A program made the position numbers and the translations under genes. Shown piece after piece: positions 5,937-13,597 of a stretch of DNA of 14,966 nucleotides. The stretch is taken from contig VBBA01000157.1 in NCBI GenBank assembly GCA_005888675.1, positions 1 through 14,966 of the forward strand, given 5' to 3'. The notes beneath the pieces are model-generated. The model did no database searches and had not been told where the DNA came from. It saw nothing but the letters and a program-made list of their open reading frames with translations. Position 1 is the stretch's first letter; each line of letters starts with the position of its first letter. The stretch is from Candidatus Bathyarchaeota archaeon (GTDB taxonomy: Archaea > Thermoproteota > Bathyarchaeia > 40CM-2-53-6).

Positions 5937-7367
5937 TTGAGGCAAAGGACTGGCTACCTATCATTCGCGACCCTTCTTCTCCCGTTGGCCGTTTTCCTGA
6001 TCGCGGCCGCACGGGGTCAGGGACAACCCCAAGGGGCCTATCAGGAATTGTACACTTGGGCACCTATCGGATTCTTCGGCTTGAGAGTTGACAATCTCAG
6101 CTTTCCAATCCTCTTCACAATTAGTCTGCTGACAGCGTTGATCAGCCTTTTCTCGATCCCATACATGCATCACAAGATTGGGGACGAAGAATCGTCCCAA
6201 AGGTACGGCCTCTACTTTGCCCTCTACAACCTTTATGCTCTGGGCATGCTTGGAACAGTCCTAGCCACTAATCTAATCCAATTCTATGCTTTCTTCGAAA
6301 TTATGCTCGTTCCATCTTTCTTCCTGATCGCCGAATGGGGATATGGCGACAAAGAACGAATCTCCTTGATGTACTTCATCTGGACACACGTTGGAGCCCT
6401 CGTTCTCCTCGTAGGAATCCTGCTGACCGGATACTTGACTGGCGGAGTAACTGACATGGCTCTAATCAATCCGTCATCCATTCCATCGACCCTTCGACTA
6501 ATTATCGTCGCCGCGATGTGCTTCGGCTTTTTCGTCAAAATGGCCCAGTTCGGAGTCCACATATGGCTGCCATATGCTCACGCCGAGGCTCCAACCCCTG
6601 TCAGTGCCCTATTGTCGCCGGCAATGATCGGAATTGGGGGGTATGCAATTGTGCGAATAGTCATGACAATCTTTCCTGAGGCATTCCTGACCCTGTCAGC
6701 GTTCTTTGCTGCCTTGGCAGTAGTGACTATGTTTTACGGCGCTGCGATGGCACTCGTCCAGGACGACATCAAGCGACTACTCGCATATTCAAGCGTGAGC
6801 CAGATGGGATACATTCTATTTGGACTCGCGGCTTCAGACAGTTTCGGAGTTGCTGGCTCAATGTTCCAATACGTCAGTCATGGGACCGCCAAGGGAATCC
6901 TGTTCATGGTTGCGGGGGCAATAATTCTCCAGGCTCACGGAGAGAGAAGTATCAAGAAGCTCGGTGGACTTGCGTCGAGAATGCCGATCACTGCCACAGC
7001 TGCATTCATTGGATTCCTAGCCATTGTCGGTCTGCCAGCTACAAACGGATTCTTCTCGGAATTCGTTCTCTTTCAAGGTGCATTCATCCGGGCAACCAAT
7101 ACGCCGACAATATTCAGAATAAGTGTCGCAGTCCTAGGAGTAGTGGCCACTGCACTCACCGCGGGCTATTCATTGTGGACGCTACGTAGAATCTTCTTCG
7201 GTCCCACGAACGAGCACACTGCAACGGTTACCGAGGCTCCCTTGACGGTAACCATCCCCCTCATTGTTCTCAGCATTGTCACTATTCTTCTTGGAATCTA
7301 TCCCGAACCAGTCTTGGGAGGCTTGTTCAATGCTGCACGCGCGATACCGATACTAGGAGCGATATGA
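5937..7367 (+). CDS. nuoM: Complex I antiporter-like subunit M, first copy
   Basis: One of four antiporter-like pumping subunits. The TTG at 5937 gives 476 residues but would drop helix 1, so the real protein is probably about 507 residues. Numbered from 5937: TM5 Glu E121 in FFEIMLVPSFFLIAEWG, TM7 Lys K201 in FFVKMAQFGVHIWLP, HAEAPTPVSALL (215-226), and TM12 Glu E375 in GFFSEFVLFQG are the expected ion-path residues. The TM8 Lys found in most NuoM proteins is replaced by G232 (LLSPAMIGIGGY). The TM10 region has K319 (SHGTAKGILF). It is followed 7 nt later by nuoL. A second, more canonical NuoM is encoded at 9496-10971, so this copy may be the added pump of an enlarged complex. Confidence 0.92.
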   Translation: MRQRTGYLSFATLLLPLAVFLIAAARGQGQPQGAYQELYTWAPIGFFGLRVDNLSFPILFTISLLTALISLFSIPYMHHKIGDEESSQRYGLYFALYNLYALGMLGTVLATNLIQFYAFFEIMLVPSFFLIAEWGYGDKERISLMYFIWTHVGALVLLVGILLTGYLTGGVTDMALINPSSIPSTLRLIIVAAMCFGFFVKMAQFGVHIWLPYAHAEAPTPVSALLSPAMIGIGGYAIVRIVMTIFPEAFLTLSAFFAALAVVTMFYGAAMALVQDDIKRLLAYSSVSQMGYILFGLAASDSFGVAGSMFQYVSHGTAKGILFMVAGAIILQAHGERSIKKLGGLASRMPITATAAFIGFLAIVGLPATNGFFSEFVLFQGAFIRATNTPTIFRISVAVLGVVATALTAGYSLWTLRRIFFGPTNEHTATVTEAPLTVTIPLIVLSIVTILLGIYPEPVLGGLFNAARAIPILGAI

Positions 7368-7374
7368 GTCAGCA

Positions 7375-9489
7375 ATGTTCACACTCGCTCCTTGGCTCAT
7401 CTGGATCACGCCGCTCACCGGTGCACTGCTGACCCTGGTGCTTGCGAGGATTCATTCTAAGGTCCGCAACTACGCGGCTGTAGCCTTTACTTTGGCAGCC
7501 GCGATACTCGCGACATACACAGCGCTTACAGTCGCCCCCGGCGACTATCAACTGGATTGGATGCCATCTTTCCGATTAGCGAGCGGCGGCAGTCCATTGC
7601 GAGCAGGGGTCTTGGTGGACCCATTGAGTATGTTCATGATCAACATTGTTGCCTGGATCAGCTTCCTGATAATGGTCTACAGCCTCGGCTACATGAAAGG
7701 AGACGATGGATTGACCCGCTACTGGTTCTTCATGAACCTCTTCATCGGCAACATGCTCCTCCTAGTTCTGGCTGACAATCTACTGATGATGTTCTTCGGC
7801 TGGGAAGGCGTTGGCCTATGCTCCTATGCACTGATCGGTCATTACTACAAGGATCAGCAGGAATACTGGGTCGGAACCCCCGGAGATCAAGCGCTCGGGA
7901 TGCCACAAGCATACCCACCTAGTCATGCGGGAATGAAAGCGTTCGTAGTTACGAGGATCGGAGACATTGCTCTTCTAATCGCGATATTCTTGATCTACGC
8001 CTACGCTGGCACGTTCAACTACAACGAGTTGGCCTCAAAGCTCTCCGGCGGAGGAAACTGGGCGGCTAGCCTTGCAAGGCTCGGACTCCTCGTCCCGACC
8101 GCCATCCTCTTCTTCGGTGGACCAATCGGAAAGTCAGCACAATTTCCGCTCCAGGAATGGTTGCCAGATGCAATGGCCGGTCCCACATCCGTCTCTGCAC
8201 TGATACATGCAGCAACGATGGTCAAAGCTGGAGTCTTTCTAACTGGAAGAATGGGCCCGGTATTCTACGCTGCACTGGCCCAGTTCGGACAACTTACACC
8301 ATTCTTCGGCACGATCGCATGGATCGGAGTCATAACCGCCTTTCTCGCCGCAATACAAGCCACAGTTCAACGTGAAATAAAGAAGGTGTTGGCATACTCG
8401 ACCGTTTCCCAGATTGGCTATATGATGCTAGGCCTAGGTGTCGCTGGTCTCGGCACAGACTTCCTCCTTGGATACACAGCGGGCCTCTTCCATGTCATGA
8501 GCCACGCAGTCTTCAAGGCTTCAATGTTCCTCGCTGCCGGCTGGGTGCTGCACGCGGCAGAGTCCAGGTTCATGGACGAGATGGGCGGCTTATCGCAAGT
8601 GTTACGGCTTACGACAATCTCGATGTTCATCGCCGGATTCTCTCTGATGGGCATCCCGCCGCTAAGCGGTTTCTGGACCAAGGACCAAGTATTGTTTGCA
8701 AGCTACAGCGCTGGCCAGTTCGTTCTTTACGCACTAGCCTTGGCAACCGTTCTGTTAACGGGATATTACACGATGAGAATGCTCGGAATGACCTTCACTG
8801 GCAAGCCTAGCCACCATTTGCAAGAAGTCGTAGAGCACGGGGGTCATCTGCACGAAGCAGGTCTCGTAATGTTGGTCCCGTACTTCTTGCTCGCAATCGG
8901 CAGCGTTGCCATAGGGATTGCTTTCCCATTCATCCGCGATCGGTTAACCACCTATCTGAGCAGTACAATCCTCATTCCAACTTCGGCTACGGCTGTTGTT
9001 CAAGCGTCACCGGTGCCGGGGCTCAGCCTTGAACTCCTGCTTACCATCGTTAGCGTTGTCGTCGCTGCCAGTGGAGCGGCAATCGGTTACTATCGCTACT
9101 TTGGTGGAAAGCATCCATTCACCATGAAAATGGGCGCAGTAGAGCACTTTCTCTTCGACCGACTCTATCTAAACGCCATCTACTACAAAATCTTTGTAAA
9201 CGGTATGATGCTCGCCGCACACGCACTATATCGTTACATTGAACTTGGCATCTGGAACAAGTTGAACATGATTGTTCCACAGCGGTTCTATCGATACTCT
9301 GAAGCCAGCGCAACCCTGGATACTCGTATCGTAGATGGGGCAGTTACTGGTATCGCAACATCAGGGTCGCGACTTAGCAACCTGCTCCGAAGATTGCAAA
9401 CCGGCGTAACAGAACAGTATATTCTAGGCTTCGCGATTGGAATCTTTCTACTCCTATTGTACATGATATTCGTAATTGGAGCAAGCTAG
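7375..9489 (+). CDS. nuoL: Complex I antiporter-like subunit L with enlarged lateral helix
   Basis: Distal pumping subunit whose C-terminal lateral helix runs along the membrane arm. At 704 residues it is longer than most bacterial NuoL (about 600-650). Ion-path residues: E144 in FGWEGVGLCSYALIG, K253 in GKSAQFPLQEWLPDAMAGP, K284 in ATMVKAGVF, K436 in GFWTKDQ. Between TM5 and TM6 there is a longer loop (about 158-187: YWVGTPGDQALGMPQAYPPS). The C-terminus has FDRLY...IFVNG (594-610), a long amphipathic stretch, DTRIVDG (649-655), the block LLRRLQTG (670-677), and the last helix from Y682. The distance from the IFV valine (608) to the VDG aspartate (654) is 46, against about 20 in canonical NuoL as I recall it. 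Such an insertion is expected where a fourth antiporter subunit must be spanned. Confidence 0.95.
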   Translation: MFTLAPWLIWITPLTGALLTLVLARIHSKVRNYAAVAFTLAAAILATYTALTVAPGDYQLDWMPSFRLASGGSPLRAGVLVDPLSMFMINIVAWISFLIMVYSLGYMKGDDGLTRYWFFMNLFIGNMLLLVLADNLLMMFFGWEGVGLCSYALIGHYYKDQQEYWVGTPGDQALGMPQAYPPSHAGMKAFVVTRIGDIALLIAIFLIYAYAGTFNYNELASKLSGGGNWAASLARLGLLVPTAILFFGGPIGKSAQFPLQEWLPDAMAGPTSVSALIHAATMVKAGVFLTGRMGPVFYAALAQFGQLTPFFGTIAWIGVITAFLAAIQATVQREIKKVLAYSTVSQIGYMMLGLGVAGLGTDFLLGYTAGLFHVMSHAVFKASMFLAAGWVLHAAESRFMDEMGGLSQVLRLTTISMFIAGFSLMGIPPLSGFWTKDQVLFASYSAGQFVLYALALATVLLTGYYTMRMLGMTFTGKPSHHLQEVVEHGGHLHEAGLVMLVPYFLLAIGSVAIGIAFPFIRDRLTTYLSSTILIPTSATAVVQASPVPGLSLELLLTIVSVVVAASGAAIGYYRYFGGKHPFTMKMGAVEHFLFDRLYLNAIYYKIFVNGMMLAAHALYRYIELGIWNKLNMIVPQRFYRYSEASATLDTRIVDGAVTGIATSGSRLSNLLRRLQTGVTEQYILGFAIGIFLLLLYMIFVIGAS

Positions 9490-9495
9490 ACAGGA

Positions 9496-10971
9496 ATGCT
9501 CGGAATACTCTCAATCATCGTCTTCCTCCCAGTCCTAATGGCCATCCCCACCTACATTTTAGGCAAGATCAAACCGAAGCTCGCTCGCATCGTTTGCATA
9601 GGGACAACGACCGCCTTGTTCGGCCTCACGATGCTCACTCTGGTGTTCTACCGGTACGGTTCATCCACTCCAGCTTTTCAACTCGTGGATACCATGCCAT
9701 GGGCACCATCCTTCGGGCTCAATTACATCGTCGGCCTCGACGGCATCAGTCTCCCCCTTCTGATTATTTCCACATTTCTCAGCCTCCTTGCATGCGCGGG
9801 ATCATGGGACCTCATCAACTTCCAGGAACCAGAATACTATGCGCTCTTCCTGATCTTCGAGACCGGCATAATCGGAGTCTTCTCGTCTCTCAATCTGATC
9901 CTGTTCTACGTCTTCTGGGAGATAGTCTTGATACCCATGTTCTTCTTCATAGGCGTCTGGGGAGGCCCCAGACGAAGATATGCCGCGCTAAAATTCCTAT
10001 TATTCACGTATTCTGCCAGCGCCGTGATGCTTTTCGGTTTCCTGGCAGTCTTCGCTTACACTCACACGTTCGATTACATATCCGTCAACGGCTCGCCGAC
10101 TCTAATGTCTCAAGTAAGCCAGATGCCTATGTTCATTCAGTTGTTCGCATCAGTAACCACATTCATCGGATTCGCGGTGAAACTGCCCATCGTCCCGTTC
10201 CATACGTGGCTTCCGGACGCACACGTCGAGGCCCCCGCCCCCGTCAGCGTTCTACTGGCCGGCCTTCTCCTGAAAATGGGTGGCTACGGATTCATCAGGT
10301 ACAACCTGCTCCTCTTCTCTAATGCAGCCAACACATTATGGCCATACTTTGCTGGAATAGGACTGATCACGATGATCTACGGTGCCACTGTTGCACTTGT
10401 CCAAACGGACCTGAAACGAATGATAGCTATGACGAGCATTAACCACATGGGCTTCGTCCTATTGGGTACTTTCTCCCGTGACATTGCTGGAGTCTCAGGT
10501 GCTGTGTTCCAAATGTTCAATCATGCTTTAGCGATCGGTATTCTCTTCCTCATGTCCGGCTACATCCATGAACACATGGGCACTCGAAATATCAACGAGT
10601 TGGGTGGATTGAGGGGAAGGATGCCACTGACCGCCACATTGCTGGTTTTTGGCTCATTGGCGGCTATGGCGATACCTGGGCTCTCGAACTTCATCAGCGA
10701 ATACCTCGTCATCGCGGGTGCTCTTACCGCGAATCCAATCTTTGCTCTTGCCATCATCGCCCCAGCCCTAACCGTCGGATACTTTCTCTGGATGCTAAGG
10801 CGGGTTGTCCTGACTCCCGCGACCGGACCTCGCAACGAATTGCATCTCCATTCCCTAATCATTCTAGCCGCCTTCCTCGTACCCTTGTTTATCCTCGGAG
10901 CCTATCCTGGACCAATGCTTGACAGCATAATTCGGCCAACAATCCTCAGATTCTTGGGGGGAGGACCTTAG
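9496..10971 (+). CDS. nuoM: Complex I antiporter-like subunit M, second (canonical) copy
   Basis: A 491-residue NuoM with a full set of pump residues: E142 in FWEIVLIPMFFFIGVWGG, K229 in GFAVKLPIVPFHTWLPDAH, K260 in LLAGLLLKMGGYGFIR, and E402 in SNFISEYLVIAGA. About 14 helices are expected, and it has a normal N-terminal first helix (4-24). INHMGFVLLG (315-324) and MFNHALAIGILFLMSG (340-355) are typical of the family. It lies 6 nt after nuoL, and the strong GGAGG for nuoN sits inside its last codons. It differs clearly from the copy at 5937-7367, so the two are not a recent tandem duplication. Confidence 0.95.
   Translation: MLGILSIIVFLPVLMAIPTYILGKIKPKLARIVCIGTTTALFGLTMLTLVFYRYGSSTPAFQLVDTMPWAPSFGLNYIVGLDGISLPLLIISTFLSLLACAGSWDLINFQEPEYYALFLIFETGIIGVFSSLNLILFYVFWEIVLIPMFFFIGVWGGPRRRYAALKFLLFTYSASAVMLFGFLAVFAYTHTFDYISVNGSPTLMSQVSQMPMFIQLFASVTTFIGFAVKLPIVPFHTWLPDAHVEAPAPVSVLLAGLLLKMGGYGFIRYNLLLFSNAANTLWPYFAGIGLITMIYGATVALVQTDLKRMIAMTSINHMGFVLLGTFSRDIAGVSGAVFQMFNHALAIGILFLMSGYIHEHMGTRNINELGGLRGRMPLTATLLVFGSLAAMAIPGLSNFISEYLVIAGALTANPIFALAIIAPALTVGYFLWMLRRVVLTPATGPRNELHLHSLIILAAFLVPLFILGAYPGPMLDSIIRPTILRFLGGGP
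10960..10964 (+). promoter_or_regulatory. Ribosome binding site of nuoN
   Basis: GGAGG lies 9 nt before the nuoN ATG (10974), inside the end of the upstream nuoM. It is the clearest Shine-Dalgarno motif in the operon and fixes the nuoN start. Confidence 0.6.
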
Positions 10972-10973
10972 AA

Positions 10974-12443
10974 ATGGCTCCTCTACAACTCGTTCCACTC
11001 ATCAGCTTGGCAGTCTTTGGACTGATCACCCCACCCGCTGGCCTACTTCGAGGGGGACGGATGAGATTGAGACCGGCACCATATCTCGGCATACTTGGTT
11101 TGCTGATCGCGCTTGGCTCAATCTCATGGTTTATCCTCGTCAACTATCAACCCACTGCGCTCGGCGCCCTCCGGTTCGACCTATTCACTTACTTCTTCGG
11201 CGGAATCCTCATAGGCACATCGACTCTCGTCGCACTTGCTTCACTCGGATTCACAAAAGGCGATCCGAACGAGGCCCCATACTACGGCCTCCTTCTGCTC
11301 TCAACACTGGGAATGGTCATACTGGCCGCATCGCAAGACCTAGTCCTGTTGTACGTGGGATGGGAATTGATGAGCGTCCCAACCTACGCTTTGACCGCGA
11401 TCAAGAAGAGAGACGTTCTCTCGAACGAAGCGGCAATGAAATTCTTCGTCCTATCGGCCATGTCATCAGCCCTCTTGGTCTATGCGATATCCCTCATCTA
11501 CGGCATGACAGGCTCCACAAGCTTAGTCGACATTCGGAGTATTCTTGTCAACATAGCAGTCTCGCAACCGGGCGTCAAACCCTTTGGCGTGATAGCATTG
11601 GTCTTGTTCATCGTCGGCTTCGGCGTCAAGATGGCCGTGGTTCCTTTCCATATGTGGATTCCTGACGCGTTCGAAGGAGCACCTTCAACAATAAGCGCCC
11701 TACTCGCATCCGGCGCAAAACTTGCCGCCTTCGCAGCCGCCTTCCGTGTCTTCATCTTCGGCATGGGCACCTTCCAAGTCGATTGGTACTCTACCTTCGC
11801 CATCCTAGCGATAGTTACTATGACCCTCGGCAATGTCGCAGCGTTAATGCAGAAGAGTTTCACACGACTCCTGGCATATTCTAGCATTGCTCAAGCCGGT
11901 TATCTACTGATTGCGCTTGCCGTCACGACTCCGACCAACACGCTCGGATTAGCAGGTGCGATTTTCCACTCGTTGAATTATGGAATATTGAAGACGGCCA
12001 CGTTCGTAGCCGCCGCAGCGATTGCAACCAAGCTCCCGGTGACAGATCTCACATCTTTCAACGGTCTGGGCAAGCGGATGCCTCAAACCGCATTCGGGAT
12101 CACAATACTTTTCTTGGCACTGGCAGGCGTACCCCCACTAAACGGCTTCTTCAGCAAAGCCATCCTCTTTACGGGTGCGCTAAACTCGCCGTTCTCCTGG
12201 GGACCTTACCTGGCAATCGCAGCTTTGCTGAACAGTGGATTCAGCATGGGATACTATGGATGGGTGATTAAGCGCATGTATCTTGACGATCCAGCGGACG
12301 CATCTCGGCTTCCCGAGCCTCGATCATACACAAGAATCCTCTGGCTGGCCGTTATCCTCACATTTGCTATAGGGATCTATCCCCAACCCTGGATCTCACT
12401 TTCACAGAGCGCTGCAACATCTTTGTTATCCATCGTGAGCTAG
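10974..12443 (+). CDS. nuoN: Complex I antiporter-like subunit N
   Basis: Proximal pumping subunit next to NuoK. The 489 residues contain E131 in YVGWELMSVPTYAL (TM5), K219 in GFGVKMAVVPFHMWIPDAF (TM7), K249 in SALLASGAKLAAFAAAFR (TM8), and GVPPLNGFFSKAILF (TM12) with a Lys, the standard NuoN pattern. It starts 2 nt after the nuoM stop behind a good GGAGG and is the last recognisable gene of the operon. GFFSK, rather than GFFSE as in the NuoM copies, and the ASGAKLAAF motif separate it from NuoM. Confidence 0.95.
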   Translation: MAPLQLVPLISLAVFGLITPPAGLLRGGRMRLRPAPYLGILGLLIALGSISWFILVNYQPTALGALRFDLFTYFFGGILIGTSTLVALASLGFTKGDPNEAPYYGLLLLSTLGMVILAASQDLVLLYVGWELMSVPTYALTAIKKRDVLSNEAAMKFFVLSAMSSALLVYAISLIYGMTGSTSLVDIRSILVNIAVSQPGVKPFGVIALVLFIVGFGVKMAVVPFHMWIPDAFEGAPSTISALLASGAKLAAFAAAFRVFIFGMGTFQVDWYSTFAILAIVTMTLGNVAALMQKSFTRLLAYSSIAQAGYLLIALAVTTPTNTLGLAGAIFHSLNYGILKTATFVAAAAIATKLPVTDLTSFNGLGKRMPQTAFGITILFLALAGVPPLNGFFSKAILFTGALNSPFSWGPYLAIAALLNSGFSMGYYGWVIKRMYLDDPADASRLPEPRSYTRILWLAVILTFAIGIYPQPWISLSQSAATSLLSIVS

Positions 12444-12455
12444 AGACAGGGTCTC
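12443..12455 (+). repeat. Short inverted repeat just after nuoN
   Basis: GAGAC-AGG-GTCTC begins at the last base of the nuoN stop codon and can form a 5-bp hairpin. No T-run follows, so it is at best a weak end-of-operon structure and may be chance. Confidence 0.3.
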
Positions 12456-12544
12456 CTCGATGCCGGAAGAGTACGGAGCATCGACCAATCCGTCCATTTA
12501 CTCGAACAATTGTGTAGATCTCCTGGCTATCTTTCTAGGCCGAT

Positions 12545-12551
12545 CTTATAA
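12545..12551 (+). promoter_or_regulatory. Isolated TATA-like element
   Basis: CTTATAA in the interval after nuoN would place a transcript start near 12570-12575, at the ATG of a tiny 39-codon ORF. Otherwise 12444-12569 holds nothing I can recognise on either strand. Confidence 0.3.
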
Positions 12552-12569
12552 TTCCGGCAGATCAAATCA

Positions 12570-12689
12570 ATGCTAGAATCAGGCGAGCTCGTAGTTCCTA
12601 AACTCCGCTGTGACCGGAACATCTGTAATTGCCCAGCTCTCTTCCCCTATGTGCGGCAGACCTGGCGAGATGTTATCGTGGCATCGTAA
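12570..12689 (+). CDS. Possible leaderless micro-ORF with three cysteines
   Basis: Thirty-nine codons beginning MLESGELVVPKLRCDRNICN; the protein has C14, C19 and C21 and ends RDVIVAS. The ATG falls about 22 nt after the centre of a TATA-like element, the spacing expected for a leaderless archaeal mRNA. No homology is recognised and the ORF is short enough to occur by chance. It lies just before the integrase remnant in a region that looks mobile or degraded. Confidence 0.2.
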   Translation: MLESGELVVPKLRCDRNICNCPALFPYVRQTWRDVIVAS

Positions 12690-12696
12690 AGCCTAG

Positions 12697-13020
12697 GTGG
12701 AACCGATTGTGCAGCCTAACCATGGGTTCAGGAAATATTTCAAAAGATGCCTGGACAAGGCGGAATTGGACGAGGATAAGAAGAGACAGTTACAAGGCCA
12801 CAGTCTCAGGGTTGAATGGAGCTATACCGACCGGGACATTGACGAACTACGTCCCCTGTACAAGCGAGCCTATCGATACTTGGATATTTCAGAACAGGGG
12901 GCGGTGAATATGAAGCATGACGAACTCCAGCAAGAAGTCAGGGAGTTACGGGCTGTAGTTCGGAATCTTGAGATCGAGTCCAGTCAACGGATCTACCTCT
13001 CGAAGCCTGCGAAAGACTAA
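12697..13020 (+). pseudogene. Truncated archaeal tyrosine recombinase/integrase, C-terminal part
   Basis: The 107-codon frame matches the C-terminal catalytic half of archaeal tyrosine recombinases. Visible parts are NHGFRKYF with H9 and R12 (the H-x-x-R box), LQGHS with H35, and a likely nucleophile Y43 in WSYTDRD, followed by a helical tail with heptad-like charge from 72 to 95 that resembles the coiled coil common at the end of these enzymes. The N-terminal DNA-binding domain and the first catalytic Arg are missing, and a TAG lies directly before the GTG at 12697. No integrase-like sequence is readable further upstream in this frame. It is most likely a broken integrase left by a lost element; an SSV-type IntC fragment made by integration is an alternative. 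The spacing of residues is clear enough for the family call, not for the element type. Confidence 0.7.
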
Positions 13021-13053
13021 TAGTTTCAGACCCGACTCTCTCGCTCGGTCTGT

Positions 13054-13242
13054 TTGGGCTTCAAAACCCGCCTCGCCCGCATATTCGCCTACCTCTCAGC
13101 CGTCACAGCCATCCTAGGCGCGCTTATCTGGTACAGTGGAGACACCAACGGCGGCGCACCCATCCTTGGGATCGGACTGGTACTCTTCGTCGGCTGTGCT
13201 TTTCTGCTTCATACCTGGAGTGGAGTCAGTTACGAGGAATAA
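13054..13242 (+). CDS. Small two-helix membrane protein, unknown
   Basis: Sixty-two codons from a TTG. The protein has a positively charged start (GFKTRLAR), two hydrophobic helices (about 10-27 and 36-54) separated by the polar turn YSGDTNGG, and an acidic end SYEE. The frame is open back to 13024, so the start is uncertain. The pattern is typical of genuine small membrane proteins rather than noise, but I recognise no family. It sits 33 nt after the integrase remnant and may belong to the same former element. Confidence 0.45.
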   Translation: MGFKTRLARIFAYLSAVTAILGALIWYSGDTNGGAPILGIGLVLFVGCAFLLHTWSGVSYEE

Positions 13243-13403
13243 TTGTCCGTGATCTTGGTCAGTGTAGGATCCAAGCTGGCCGCAGGCAGATCATAGGTTT
13301 CACGGGCCTTGAATCCTGGATGCCTGGACTGCAGAAGCGCATTCAATAGTCTAGGCGGCTCGATCGCCTCATAATTTGTTAGATCATCAGTGCACTCAAC
13401 CAC
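13230..13403 (-). CDS. Possible small soluble protein on the minus strand, unknown
   Basis: A 57-codon frame from a GTG at 13403, beginning VVECTDDLTNYEAIEPPRLL and ending LTKITDNYSS. Its balanced composition (acidic and hydrophobic residues in protein-like alternation) looks more coding than the other frames between 13243 and 13375. It overlaps the ends of the small plus-strand frames on both sides, and no clear promoter or ribosome site precedes it. It could be chance, or the tail of a decayed gene. Confidence 0.25.
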   Translation of the reverse strand: MVECTDDLTNYEAIEPPRLLNALLQSRHPGFKARETYDLPAASLDPTLTKITDNYSS

Positions 13404-13597
13404 TTGTTAAACAGTTGAAGATCAAGAAGGGACGTAAGAGCAGGAATCATCCCTATGCTGAGACCGGTCCTGGACAGGTAATTTTCCAGGGACCATACGG
13501 CGAGGTGATTCATACTAGGAGGTGTTACATCGGCAAGATCCCGAACACGGAGATTGACCGCGACACCGGTCGACTTGTGACAGTGAGGGATGCGTGA
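13376..13597 (+). CDS. Small basic protein, unknown, coupled to the next ORF
   Basis: Seventy-three codons from a TTG at 13376; a second TTG at 13415 would give 60 codons starting at KIKKGRKSRNH. The N-terminal half is strongly basic; the C-terminal half (GQVIFQGPYGEVIHTRRC to RLVTVRDA) alternates like beta strands. Its TGA stop overlaps by one base the ATG of the ORF at 13597, which supports real translation of both. I recognise no family. It lies in the gene-poor region between complex I and ATP synthase genes, close to the integrase remnant. Confidence 0.4.
   Translation: MLDHQCTQPLVKQLKIKKGRKSRNHPYAETGPGQVIFQGPYGEVIHTRRCYIGKIPNTEIDRDTGRLVTVRDA

Noticed and set aside
5961..6200. Minus-strand frames inside the complex I genes, such as this one
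   Set aside because: They lie wholly opposite clearly coding nuo genes and show charged, motif-free shadow translations.
5937..7367. The possibility that the first NuoM is really an Mrp-type antiporter subunit (MrpD)
   Set aside because: Its place between nuoK and nuoL, the absence of other Mrp genes and its NuoM-like TM5-TM7 blocks favour a complex I subunit, although only a tree would settle it.
12443..12455. The GAGAC/GTCTC hairpin as a rho-independent terminator
   Set aside because: The stem is only 5 bp and no T-run follows.
12629..12907. A 92-codon frame overlapping the integrase remnant
   Set aside because: It overlaps the frame that carries HGFRK, GHS and the Tyr motif, and its own translation shows no family features; it is a shadow.
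13055..13070. GGGCTTCAAAACCC, resembling a tRNA T-arm, which might mark a tRNA or an att site near the integrase remnant
   Set aside because: The loop is 8 nt rather than 7, no D-arm or anticodon arm can be built upstream, and no acceptor-stem pairing is visible.
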